DNA from: Absidia repens
Taxonomy: Eukaryota > Mucoromycota > Mucoromycetes > Mucorales > Cunninghamellaceae
DNA: 64,000 bases
Assembly (NCBI GenBank): GCA_002105175.1
Contig: MCGE01000016.1
Coordinates: forward strand, 689,501 to 753,500
Direction: 5' to 3'
Positions 1 through 11,209 of the stretch are shown piece after piece. The notes beneath the pieces were generated by a model. The model saw only the letters and a list, made by a program, of their open reading frames with translations. It was not told where the DNA came from and made no database searches. Both the position numbers and the translations under genes were made by a program. Position 1 is the first letter of the stretch, and every line of letters starts with the position of its first letter.

Positions 1-165
1 ACATACACAACAAGAATGGAGGTGTTAAATTTTGTTGATCCTCTTTTTTTTTTTCTTTTTTTTTTTTGTTTCCATATACAAACTTACATTTGTGCAATCG
101 AGTTTGTCGCCTTTGAGTAAACTTTTTCCGATACGTTGGCGGTGCCTCTGCTTGTCCAGCCTATT

Positions 166-198
<33 letters not shown>

Positions 199-1828
199 AA
201 CCCCAATGGTGGTGGTGAATACAAAAATTTTCAGTCCGTACCCACTTTTTTTTTTTTTTTTTTTTTTTGAAGTTCTTACTGTATCGGTGGCGCCGGCGGT
301 ATCAGCAAACGAATCTGTATTTTCCTCCATGAAACGTTTCAAATCGTCGTCCATGTCATCATCATCATCATCATCGTTGTCTTTGTTGTCGTAATTGTCT
401 TGTCGTTTTTCCCCAAGCGTGCCCCGTCGTAGTGCATCCAAAATACGTTTGTGTCGACCATCGTCATCGTCCATCATTGGTGCCATAATAGTGGAGCGTG
501 CTCGGGCACTGGCAAAAAGTCCAGGCATCACAAACGAATCAGGGTCTCCCAAATGGGTCATCAAGCTGGGGTCATAGAGTCTAAAGGGGTCCCGTTCATG
601 TTCCGCAATAATTAATCCATCAATCTTCAATTCGTCCACCACCTCTGGTCCTGTCGATGTGGATGGGATGTCATCCATGACCATGTCAGTTTTGGTTTCC
701 TCTTGGACCATAGAATCTATCGATGTTGCTGTTACTGTTGTAGTAGTAGTAGTAGTAGTAGTTGTAGTTGTTGTAGATGAGTCGAGCGATACGGTAGTCA
801 TGCTGTCGTCAATGCGTGGTGTGTCGTCGAAGGCCATCTTATCCGTTTCCGTCGTCGGCGTGGAGGGTTGTGAGTCTCGTTCTGCTTTGAGGGCCGGGCT
901 GAGTGTGTCGCGAGGTTTCCAAATCAAATGTCCAAATAACTTTTGTTCCAAAGCTGCGTTTTTCTTCTTTTTCTTCTTAAAGCTAGTGTTTCTACTTGTG
1001 CCGGCGATGGTGGAGGCGGTGGCCTTATTGTTGCTATTGTCAGCCAAAAGGAAAGGTGAAGGGGTATTGCTGTCAGAGCTTGATGTAGAATCCAACTGCG
1101 AGCTACCATTTTCTTGATCAGTAGTAGTGGTGTCACCAGAAGTGGTTCCTGTACCAGGACGAAGAGAATCTTGTTGGGAGCCGCTGAGCCAGAAAGAGTC
1201 TGCATCCATTGTTGTCGTACTGCTGCGTGTATTGGTATTGGAAGTAGTTGAGGTTGCTGACGATGTATTGTTGTTCACGCTGGCTTCAAAATCAAGTGAG
1301 GTTGTTGGTCGTTCTATATGGTCCACATACTTCATTCGAGAGAGTCGATGGCTAGGTGATCGGATATATTCCACAGATGCATGGCTACCTCGTCGCCGTT
1401 TTTGAGAAGGTGACAGTGGCTGTGAGCTTGACGATGATGATGGACTGAAAGCTTTGGTCGTTTCTTGTGGCATGAGATCATGTTGCTGTGAATCAAAGGA
1501 TATAGGTTGAGAAAGTGACTGAGAATCTGGACATTCCGCCGATAGCAGTCGCAGTTGCTTTTTCTTCGCATTGTAGTCCTTGTAAACACGTTCTGATATG
1601 GTAAAATCAAAAATAATGTGTATAAAAAGGTAGTTTGTTCGTCAGTCATTCAGTCAGTGTAATGATTTCATTCTAAGGCAATATACATACCTACTTTTGG
1701 CCGTTCTTGAATGTCCTTTATGGTCGGTTTTCGTTTGTGAGTCTTGAAGAATCCATGTTCCCAATCCTTCAAACCTTTTTGATTTTGTTGAGTTCCCCTT
1801 GGCGTCGAACTATGTTTTCAGTATTCAT
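1..1828 (-). CDS. SLD2: SLD2/DRC1-like DNA replication initiation protein (3' end outside window, apparent frameshift)
   Basis: Sld2 is the fungal counterpart of the RecQL4 N-terminus. After CDK phosphorylation it bridges to Dpb11 and helps load the replicative helicase at origins. The N-terminus reads KGLKDWEHGFFKTHKRKPT then IKDIQERPKVERVYKDYNAK, matching the Sld2/RecQL4 pattern LKxWExxFxxxxGRKPTxxDI...YKxYN. A basic stretch near the visible end (PTYRKKFTQRRQTRLHK) resembles the conserved Sld2 C-terminal basic motif. The middle is low-complexity Ser/Thr/Asp with many SP/TP sites, as expected of a CDK target. Exons by eye: 1828-1691, 1592-280, 160-88; a GTAAGT donor then leads off the left edge. 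The only upstream ATG (1828) is out of frame with the conserved helix unless one A is added to the 5-base A run at 1780-1776 (see findings). The family call rests on remembered conservation; the central region alone would not identify it. Confidence 0.72.
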
Positions 1829-1942
1829 CGAAACAACAATGCCGTTTTCAAAATACAAATATGTAAAAAAAGAAAAGAGAAAAAAGGAATAAAGGAGACA
1901 AAAACGTAGAATGCGAGTGTATAATTTTTTTATTTTCAAATA

Positions 1943-1953
1943 GCGCGCGCGAC
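1943..1953. promoter_or_regulatory. GC-rich E2F/MCB-like element upstream of SLD2
   Basis: An alternating GCGCGCGCGAC block stands out in an AT-rich spacer about 115 bp upstream of the SLD2 start codon. G1/S genes in fungi and animals often carry MCB (ACGCGT) or E2F (TTTCGCGC) sites. The match here is only partial, so a role in cell-cycle control is inference. Confidence 0.3.
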
Positions 1954-2212
1954 ACTTTTTTCGTGACCAGATCAAGTGATATTTATTTTTTGTGAGTAAA
2001 ATGATCAGTGACCAAAAAAAAAAAGGGAAAAAAAAAGAAAAAAAAAAAAGGGAAAAAAAAAGAAAAAAAAAAAGGTGAAAAAAAAAATAGAGAAAGTATA
2101 TAATAAATATTGAATAGGATACCAATAATGTAAAATTGTAAAATGAGTAATAATAATAAAAAATGAAGGGGAATCTTGAGGGGATGAAAGAGAGACAAGG
2201 GGTAAATAAAAA

Positions 2213-4096
2213 CTATAGCTTTCTAAAACCAATCCGACTAGAGCTTCGAGTATCGGCAGGAGGCCGCATACCAGTAGGTTTCCCAGCGATGGGGCTTGCA
2301 TTACGACGTTGGTTTTCCGGTGAGCGTAGGTGGTTTGGCGTTACTGTTCCTCGACGACCCGATTGTTGCTGTTGCTGTTGCTGAGAAGCGGTATTGTCAT
2401 CCCGTCGTAATCCGAAAACACTATTCCGTATAGATGAGCCATTCCGTCCAGAGATAGGAGATGTCGATCGTTCGTGGACGCTTGGAATATGACTCGCGCG
2501 ACTTGCCAGTTTTCTTGCCGTTGTTGATCCAGCAGCAGTTGTCATTGATGATGCTCCACTGCGAGAAGTACCATTTCCTCGTTCAGTACCAAAGCGACTC
2601 ACTGGTCGGCCGCCTGGGACACCTGTGGATTTTGATGAAGACGGGATGGCAGTCAGTCGAGACCCCGACATAATGCTAGGTGATTTTGGTGATGCGTTGG
2701 ATGACGGTGATGGAATATGTGATGCACGTTTCGCCAGTTTGGACCGTCCATTGCATGCTGCTGATGCTGCTGATGAAGGGCACCCGCCGCCTGTTGATGT
2801 ATGATGTGATGATGTACCTAGCCTTGAATGAGCCCGTGGAAGGAGATGAGATTCGTCACGATTGCTAATGGATCGGCTTGGTGATGGCATCCCTGTCGAT
2901 GTTGCGGATACTTTGCGTGGACGAGGTAAAGCGGCTGTTGTATTAGAGGATGTTTGGCTACTTGTTGAATAGTTGCTGAGTCGACTTGGTGTCCGTGATG
3001 AGGTTGAGGTAGAATCCGATTGATAGATCATGGGCGTCATACCATAGCGTGAATACTGCTGCACTGTTACTGTTGAGTATGAGTTCAAGCTGCTGTCACT
3101 GTTGATGCTTCCAGAGCGATGGCGTGTTCCTGGGTTGACGTTGTGTATCAAAGGCGACAATGTTTCAAGATGATCATCCGGCGGTGACCAGGAGAGTTCT
3201 GGGGAGTCAAGATGATTCTTCTAAAGTATAAAGGATGTAAAAAGAGGTGAGTTGCTGCATATGAGTCTTAATTTTTTGTCAATCATTTATTCATTCATTG
3301 AGAAAAAAAAAAAAAAAAAACACCCACCTCAATGTATATATTGTATTCTTCTTCTTCTTCTACCTTGGTCATAGTAGTAGCAAAATCCAAGTCCTTCATT
3401 GTGTGCGTATGGCTGGTATTTCGATAATCTTGTTTAGGCTTTTGATTGATGAGTGCTTGATAATCGGATGAGTCCTATAAAACAGACAAGGGAGAATAAA
3501 GGGGTTAGAAATAGGCGCTCCGAAAACAGGGACAGCCAATGATAATGCTGCAAAAATTGATACGTCTCTCTCTCTCTCTCTTTTACCTTATCCAATTTCC
3601 AAAAATCTTCCTTTGAGTCGTCGTCCAAGTCCAAAGTCGCAAGGTTAGGTAAATCAGTTTCATCATCCACATCAAGGGTATAGTTGGCTTTGATCAGATC
3701 ATCCAAGTTCACACTATCTTCTGAAGCAATAGAGGATATAGATTTCCGTCTTTCCAAGTTCCCAGCGCCGTATGTGTTACTTGCTATCCTATTACCATAT
3801 CATCAGAAAAACCAAAAAATCTTGAAGGAGTTAGAAAAAATGAAAATAAAAAAGGCTCTGCAGTGAAAAACAAGGTGAAACGCAAAACACAGTATGACTT
3901 ACATGATATTATTATTGTTGGTAATATTTCCTTGGCGCTGTTGTTGTATTTCTTTGCTTTGTATATTTGGCGAAGAATCCCGGTATCCTTGGACACCCAT
4001 CAACCAGCCCTGGACATTGTTGGGAGACGAAGGCAAGCTTAAGCGAGTGTCTTTTGCAGGATAATCATATAGATTAATATCAAATGACTGATCCAT
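2213..4096 (-). CDS. Ser/Thr/Pro/Arg-rich basic protein with SxIP motifs; candidate microtubule plus-end tracking protein
   Basis: No enzyme domain is recognised. Four exons join in frame: 4096-3903, 3788-3587, 3474-3328 and 3220-2213, giving about 516 residues. The first third is acidic and Asn/Asp-rich (LDDLIKANYTLDVDDETDL). The rest is a long basic, disordered Ser/Thr/Pro/Arg region with a Gln7 run near the C-terminus. Within it KRASHIPSPS and SRASHIPSV each contain the SxIP motif [S/T]-x-I-P in a basic Ser-rich setting, and TAIPSS is a third variant. SxIP motifs are the known docking sequence for the EB1 (Mal3/Bim1) C-terminal domain, so a microtubule plus-end adaptor is a reasonable inference. 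It could instead be an unrelated disordered phosphoprotein. It is transcribed divergently from ELP3 across a 484-bp spacer. Confidence 0.6.
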
Positions 4097-4580
4097 AAGA
4101 AGTAGAATAAATGTAAAGGGAGAACGGTAAAAGTGCAAGATTTAAGATATTCAGATGTAAAAAAGAGGAAGAAAAAAAAAAATAAAAGAGAGGGAGCACA
4201 CGTTTTATTTTATTTTTGAATTGCTTGAAAAAAAAATCGATCCAAACTCCGCTGCTTTTTTTTTCTCCTGTTTGTTGCCAAAAGCAAACGCCCAGATATT
4301 CCCCCGCACAGTATGTACTGTATATACATGCTGCCTTTACTGACTCAATGTATAATAGCCCCTTGCTGATTTTTTTTATCGTTAGATCTGATGATCCGAT
4401 GAGAAATCACTACGAAAAGAAGCATCCTCATGATCCTTTAATAATGGGTTGCTTGGTTCAGCATTCAGACTGGAGAATGGGCGATTTTTATTGGCTGCTC
4501 AGTTCGATTCAAGTCACTTTTTTTTTTTTACTTTTTTTTTGAGCTTCTTTTTTTCTTTTTGTTACTATCTCACACATATT
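4097..4580. promoter_or_regulatory. Divergent promoter region between the SxIP gene and ELP3
   Basis: This spacer separates two divergent start codons and holds no convincing exon. It contains a reversed CCAAT box (ATTGG, 4490-4494) about 90 bp before the ELP3 start and several T-tracts close to that start. No canonical TATA box was identified. Confidence 0.45.
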
Positions 4581-6798
4581 ATGTCAACCAAAAATAAGAA
4601 AGGTAAGTATAGAACTTGTCACTTCTGATTGTTATGACTAACCTATATTGTTTATTGTTATTAAATTTCCTTAGGACCCACTCAGGTAATAAAACCAAAC
4701 AACTTTAACTAGATTTACCCTTATTTTGTTATTGGAAGTTTGACTGATCGCTTTTTTTTTTTTTTTGATCTATCGATTTAGGTGGAACTTATGGTCAAGA
4801 CATGCGCCGAAATTATCAATGAACTCGTGGCAGCATCTGAAGAAGGACGGGACGTTAATCTCAATGGACTTAAAAACAAGCTATCCCGCAAAAACAAGTT
4901 ACCCAATCAACCCAAATTAGTCGATATTATTGCTGCTATTCCTGAACAACACAAAGCTGCTCTACTTCCCAAGCTAAAAGCGAAACCAGTCCGTACTGCT
5001 TCTGGTGTAAGTATGGAAATGACTAGTATGATTTGAAATATTTCGTATTGCGTGCGCTAACGTATCTTATCTTTATATATATAAAAGATCGCTGTCGTGG
5101 CTGTCATGTGTAAGCCTCATCGCTGTCCTCATATTGCCATGACTGGAAACATTTGCGTGTAAGTAGCCCTAGAAGAGATCTTTCACGATAGATAAGTGGG
5201 GCTAAATATGGTTTATTCTAGATACTGTCCCGGTGGTCCTGATTCCGATTTTGAATACTCAACACAGTCTTACACTGGTTATGAACCTACTTCAATGCGT
5301 GCTATTCGTGCTCGATACGATCCTTATGAACAAGCCCGTGGACGTGTGGATCAATTGCGTAGTTTAGGGCATAGTGTGGACAAGGTAGAATATATCCTGA
5401 TGGGTGGTACTTTTATGTCGATGCCTGAAGATTACCGAAATTACTTTATCACAAATCTTCATGATGCTTTGTCTGGCCACTCTAGTAATGATTTAGATGA
5501 AGCTGTCAGGTAAATATTGAAAGCATTGTTATTCGAGGGGGGATGATTTAACGATGACTCATTTGTTTTGATTTTGACTTACAACCCTATAGATACTCCC
5601 AACAAAGTCAAACAAAGTGTATTGGTATTACTATTGAAACTCGTCCTGACTATTGTTTGAAGCCCCATCTTAGTCAAATGTTGCGGTATGGATGTACTCG
5701 ATTGGAAGTGGGTGTACAAAGTGTTTATGAAGATGTTGCTCGGGATACTAACAGGTAAATAATAATAATAACAAAAGAGGGGAAAAGGGGTGCATCGACG
5801 TGAATGTGTACTGACGAAATCAATTAACATGCTATTTACTTTTCAGAGGTCATACGGTGAAGGCTGTTACAGAATCGTTCCATCTTGCTAAAGATGCTGG
5901 GTTCAAGGTGGTGTCTCATATGATGCCGGATTTACCAAATGTGGGCATGGAACGGGATATGGAACAATTCAAGGAGTACTTTGAAAACCCAGCTTATCGA
6001 TCTGACGGTTTGAAGATTTATCCTACTCTGGTGATTCGTGGTACAGGTCTCTATGAATTGTGGCGAACTGGGCGCTATCAAAATTATACTCCTAATGCGC
6101 TTGTAGATTTGGTGGCTCGGATCCTTGCGTTAGTGCCTCCCTGGACTCGAATCTATCGTGTGCAACGTGATATCCCTATGCCATTGGTGACTTCTGGTGT
6201 GGAACATGGCAATTTGCGTGAACTGGCCCTGAATCGAATGAAGGATCTTGGAACCGAGTGTAGGGATGTACGTACACGTGAAGTGGGGATTACTGAAATT
6301 CATCAAAAGATTCAACCCGATCAGGTGGAATTGATCCGACGTGACTATGTGGCGAATGGTGGTTGGGAAACCTTTTTATCCTACGAAGATCCTCATCAAG
6401 ATATTTTGGTTGGTTTACTGCGTCTACGAAAATGCTCTCCCCTTACCTTCCGACCTGAATTGACAACTGAAGGCCCATGTTCTATTGTTCGTGAACTACA
6501 TGTCTATGGTTCTGTGGTGCCTATGCATGATCGTGATCCAACTAAATTCCAGCATCAAGGTTTTGGTACTTTATTGATGGAAGAAGCTGAACGAATCGCA
6601 AGGGAAGAACATGGAAGCGTCAAACTTAGTGTAATTTCTGGTGTAGGTGTGCGACACTATTATGCCAAGCTTGGTTATTATCTTGATGGTAAAGTAGAAA
6701 AAAAATTATATAGAGTAATTTTAAGGACCACGTTACTAATTTACTGTTTTTATGCTTGTAATGTCATAGGCCCATACATGTCCAAAAAACTAGTATAG
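4581..6798 (+). CDS. ELP3: Elongator complex protein 3, radical-SAM/acetyltransferase tRNA-modifying subunit
   Basis: Elp3 is the catalytic subunit of Elongator. It installs the carboxymethyl-type modification on wobble uridine of tRNAs using acetyl-CoA and a radical-SAM centre. Eight exons close in phase: 4581-4602, 4675-4685, 4782-5006, 5088-5158, 5222-5509, 5593-5754, 5847-6688, 6770-6798, giving 549 residues, the usual family length. The cysteine cluster is visible as [10 protein letters not shown] then [17 protein letters not shown] (Fe-S ligands), followed by [16 protein letters not shown] and the barrel. The C-terminal GNAT domain shows [16 protein letters not shown], with [17 protein letters not shown] and the terminal DGPYMSK split by the last intron. 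Exon 2 is only 11 nt (see findings). The start was chosen because [11 protein letters not shown] joins in frame to the conserved helical N-terminus. Confidence 0.96.
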
Positions 6799-6941
6799 TG
6801 CATAATGGATATTTGAATCCCGCTCTCTCATACGAAATGTAAATATAGACCCCATTTTATTTTTATTTTTTGAAATAAACTTCTCTTCTCCTCTTCTTTT
6901 TTTTTCTCTGTCTTCTGTCTTACGCTTTACTTTCTTTTAAA

Positions 6942-9900
6942 ATGCATAACAATCCACCCACATTCCACTACAAGAAAGAAACAAAAATGCCTTCAATTCC
7001 CTTCGCTGCCGATCCCAAAGGAACTACTGCAGAAAAAAGACTTACTTCTGACAAGGTACAGTTTACAAATCAAGATAGAGATTGCCAGATGCTAATGGGT
7101 TTTTATATCTTAACTAGGAATTATCTACTGCAGTTCCACCAAAAAAGAAACGACTAAACCCAAGTGCTACCTCTGAATCACTCAAGTGGGCGCCTCCTCA
7201 TGTACCAAAGCGATCATCGGCCTTCCTCTCTAAAGAACTTACTCCTGTTACAAGCTCAATACATAGTAGCAAAGGTTCCCCGTCAGCGGCTAGGAAAAAC
7301 ATCAACATTGCAAACGCTTCAAGTTCAACTCCAACCTCGCACGCCAAACCAAACCTGAAAGGAACACAAAAACGCTCTTCGTCAGCATTAACGCGTTTGG
7401 ACCCAACTGTAGGCACCATAGCTCATTCCCATGGCCAAACTGAACGTAAACCAACAATTGTACCCACTAATCAGCACGGTTTATTTGCGAACACCAACCT
7501 CAGTCGTGCAATATTTTGTACATCAAAAGACCAATCAACAATGAAACAAGAGAATCAGGTAACACATTGAAAGCATAGGGAAAGACAAACCAACACAAAG
7601 TATCAATCCACTCACTTTTACTGTATATTATTTGCGTTATATAGGGTTATGATCGCTTTTTATCTGCGCCAAAACTTGAAATGACAGCGGATTTGACCTC
7701 TACACTTGAACCAACTCGGATATCTCCATCCTCTTTATTTGACAGGCCTTTAATGATCGAACCTGCACAGACAAAGAAAACAACAGATCGATCTGAACCA
7801 ACGAATGTTTGCGCCTCTGACGATCAATCTCATCAACCTCCTCTTCCGGTCACTCCTTTCCGCCAGTATTATCATCATCGCCACCATCAACAACAGCAAC
7901 CAAATAAACAACAAGAGGAGCAGAAGCATCAGAAGCAGCAGGAGCAGCAAAAATGTAGTCAATCTATGTTCTCACGGCAAACTCAATCACAACAAATGGA
8001 ACGTCGCAAAGACTATCAGAAGCAACAACAGCAACAAGAAATTGGTCATCCAAAGCCGTCTGGTGAGCATCAGCAACAGCAGCAACAGCAGCAACAGCGG
8101 CAGAGACGTGGTCTTGTGGAGGCGCCTTCTCTGCCTCAGCAAATACAACAGCCACAGAAACAACTTCAACTATATCACCGGCCGATGGATCAACAGGAAG
8201 AGCAAAAGCAGGAGGAAAAAGAGGATCATCATGTCCAACAGGAATCGAAGGCTTCTCCCAACGAACATCAGCAGCAGTATCCGCCTCAACAGCACCAGAA
8301 CACAAAAGATAGTCTAGAGCAACAGGAGGGAACGGAACTGGGGGATCAGCAGGAACGGGAACAAAGTCGGTATAAACAGCAATATCATCAACTGCAGCAG
8401 CATATATCTGCCGCTTGGGGGCAATTGGACAAATTGGGTACGCTTTTACAATCACATACAGACACCGTGGATAGCATTAAACACAACGTTGACCATTTAT
8501 TGCATCTCTCTGAGAAAGACGACCAAGGTGAAAAGAACAGTGGCATAGTAGACCTCTTACAGACACATTTCAAAGATTTGGACGCAAAGCAAAATTTGGG
8601 TAGGCCTTATCAAATATCAATTACTATGTGACGCTTTGTTCCTTACTAATTCCTTTTTTTTTTTTTTAACATGTGTAATGGGAATCTGTTGTAGTCGATG
8701 CTACTCTCAAGCTATTTAAAAGGCAGAATCAGTTCCACGAAGAAGTAAGGGAAATCAATTTACAGCATCTGGATGCGATCAAATTTGGTATGAAAGAAAT
8801 GTTGCAGATAGCTCTTGAAGGTAACAAAAACGAAACTACTTGTCGAACATTGTATTTATTCATCTCCTTTTTATCTTTTTATATGATTGCCATGATTACA
8901 AGATAATCATCACCAAAATGAGGAGTCAGACGAATTACAAGACAACCAAGAAGTCAATGATGATGATCGTTTATCCCGAGAAACCTCAATAGATTCAAGG
9001 ACTAGTCATCCCCATGATCTACGATCTCTCTGCCAAAATCTGAATAATCAAATTGCATATATATCGTCAAGGTAAGGAGTAGGAAGGTGATTAAATCAAC
9101 CAATAACCTCCGCTGAGTCTATACTGGCAAATCATTTATAGATATTTATTTTATTTGTTTTTTTTTTATATATAGCATGGATGAATTGGGCACCTTGGGC
9201 ATGCAGCTAAAGGTTGAGGATGATATTGAAGAAGAAGACGATGATGAACCGGAAACATTGGAAGAATCTACCATCCTCCAAACGAGGTAAGGAAAAATGT
9301 CCATAGGTTAATGATGATAAAGATGACATCGCTTATTTTATCAATTATTATAGATTGGCTCAAGCGCTTTGTGATTTGGCTCAAATGGAAAAATGCATCG
9401 AAGAAAACCGTGCTACCATCGAAAATATGAAACGAGTAAGTATCAAATATCAAATATCTCGTGCTATGACCATTCAAAAAGTTTACACCTGTCAATTTTT
9501 AATTTTGATTTTTTCGTATAGCAAAAAGCAGAACAAAGCGTCATAAAGACTACGATGTAAGTCTGTTACGGTCATGAGGATGTTGGTGTTTTAAGAGGTA
9601 CTGATCTACTCTTTATATTTCTACATACTATTTATTGTAGCTCGAAATTCCATTCGGTCGAACTGGCAAATCAGATAAAAAACTATGAAACCACGTCGCA
9701 AATCATAGTCAAGGAGCTTGAAGAAGGCAAAGCACGGTAAGATAGTTAATATACTATGTAGCACTTAATAAGAAGAGCATATATTGACAACATATGTTAA
9801 ACAACTATAGGTACGAAGTACTTAAAGATCATCAAGAAGAATTGGAAGAAACGCTAAAGAATGGGGACAGTCTAGGTAAAATATAATATAAATGCGGTTG

Positions 9901-10642
9901 GAACACGCATAGAATTAATTTAGGCAAAAATCATCAACTTTTTTTTTTTTTTTTTTTTTTTGTATACATTACACCATTTATAGAAATTGAAAAGGTGCGA
10001 TAAGTAAAACAACAAACAAAACGCGACAAATACATAACAACATCATATGGTCTCACCTGTTTTTATGAATTCTCATAGTCTTATCTTACTAGTGATGATG
10101 ATGGCGATAATGATGATTTCGAATCTGATCAAGAATACGACGATACAAAGAGCGATAGCATTGACAAAGTGACTCCGATTGTAGTAGATACTGGTATCAG
10201 CAGTGACAGCAATAGCCCCAAAGCAATTCCAGCCGAAGAAAAGTCTTCTACAGCACGAAAGAAACGAGTAATGAATCTAGATTCAATATTATTTATAACT
10301 CACAACTAACTATTTTTATCATAAATAGAAACTACCGGGATTAAAATACTTTGGAAAGGTAACCGAGAAAAAAAAAGGCGGGAATTGGGTTACTGTGTAG
10401 AGTGACGGACTCAAATGTGTGCAAATACGGATATTAGGACAGCGCCACAATTACTATTGAATCTGATGATGATGCCGAGCGTTTGGTAAGTATTTTGGAA
10501 CCAATAAAAAAAATTTGGGACTATTAACGATTCACTGACGAGCTCTTGGTTGGTTTCTTTTATGTATTTATTTTAGGTGCAGAAATATTCCCAAGATGCA
10601 GCTGATCATGTGCACCAAAAATTACTCGAACTCAAGAGATGA
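6942..10642 (+). CDS. Unknown Gln-rich, coiled-coil, probably nuclear protein (15 exons)
   Basis: I do not recognise the family. Fifteen exons join with consistent phases: 6942-7055, 7118-7558, 7645-8599, 8695-8820, 8903-9071, 9176-9286, 9354-9435, 9522-9556, 9641-9736, 9811-9875, 9984-9994, 10079-10267, 10329-10358, 10438-10485, 10577-10642. This gives 845 residues, or 830 if the second ATG at 6987 (MPSIPFAADPKG) is used. Near the N-terminus PPKKKRL is a classical nuclear-localisation signal. Exon 3 encodes a very Gln/His-rich tract (about residues 240-430). The second half has heptad-like helices (for example HISAAWGQLDKLGTLLQSH and ELANQIKNYETTSQIIVKE), acidic runs, and a basic ARKKRKLPGLKYFGK segment near the C-terminus. 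A nuclear scaffold or transcription cofactor is possible but unproven. Confidence 0.7.
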
Positions 10643-11209
10643 TTGGCATAATCAAGATAGGTAAAGGGAAAGGTTAAAAAAACAACAACAGAGGTATACA
10701 GCGTACATTTGATACTCATTCACTTCTCCTTTTTTTTCTATATTAGGACGAAAATACAGCATATTTCAAATTGGTAATTCTTTGGTGCAAAGTAGACCTT
10801 GGTAGATATGGTTGTCTTTAGTATACTTAACTTAGCTTTGTAGTGTGATATGTATCCCTTTCTTTGTTTTAATAATAAAAAAAGAAGCTTAATAAAAATC
10901 ATTATCAATCTCTATTAGTGTTTATAAGGCTGAATTTGGTTATTGTATTTATGTTTTTGTTTGAATTGTGTATACAATGGGGATATGGTGTCGATGAAGG
11001 GGTTGGGGGAGTCCTTCAGGGCGGTGTTCCAATCAGTTACACACAAGGAAAAACCAATCACTTGCCTCCCAATTTTTTTTTTTTACATCTCATTCTTCCC
11101 TTTGCGTCTTTTTTTTTTTTTTTTTTAAATATTTCCATCTTTTTCTCCTTTCTAATTATCAACAACCCATCACCATCCAACTAGTTCAATTCAACAATAA
11201 TAGCAAGTC
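10643..11209. other. Spacer between the Gln-rich gene and PHO85
   Basis: No gene is supported; short ORFs here are T-tract artefacts. The first 280 bp read as AT-rich 3' flank of the upstream gene. The second half is the PHO85 promoter, with two CCAAT boxes and long pyrimidine runs. Confidence 0.5.
11029..11058 (+). promoter_or_regulatory. Tandem CCAAT boxes upstream of PHO85
   Basis: Two CCAATCA motifs lie 25 bp apart (from 11029 and 11054), about 155-180 bp before the PHO85 start. CCAAT boxes are bound by the HAP/NF-Y complex in fungi. The spacing is typical of promoters, but function is inferred. Confidence 0.4.
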
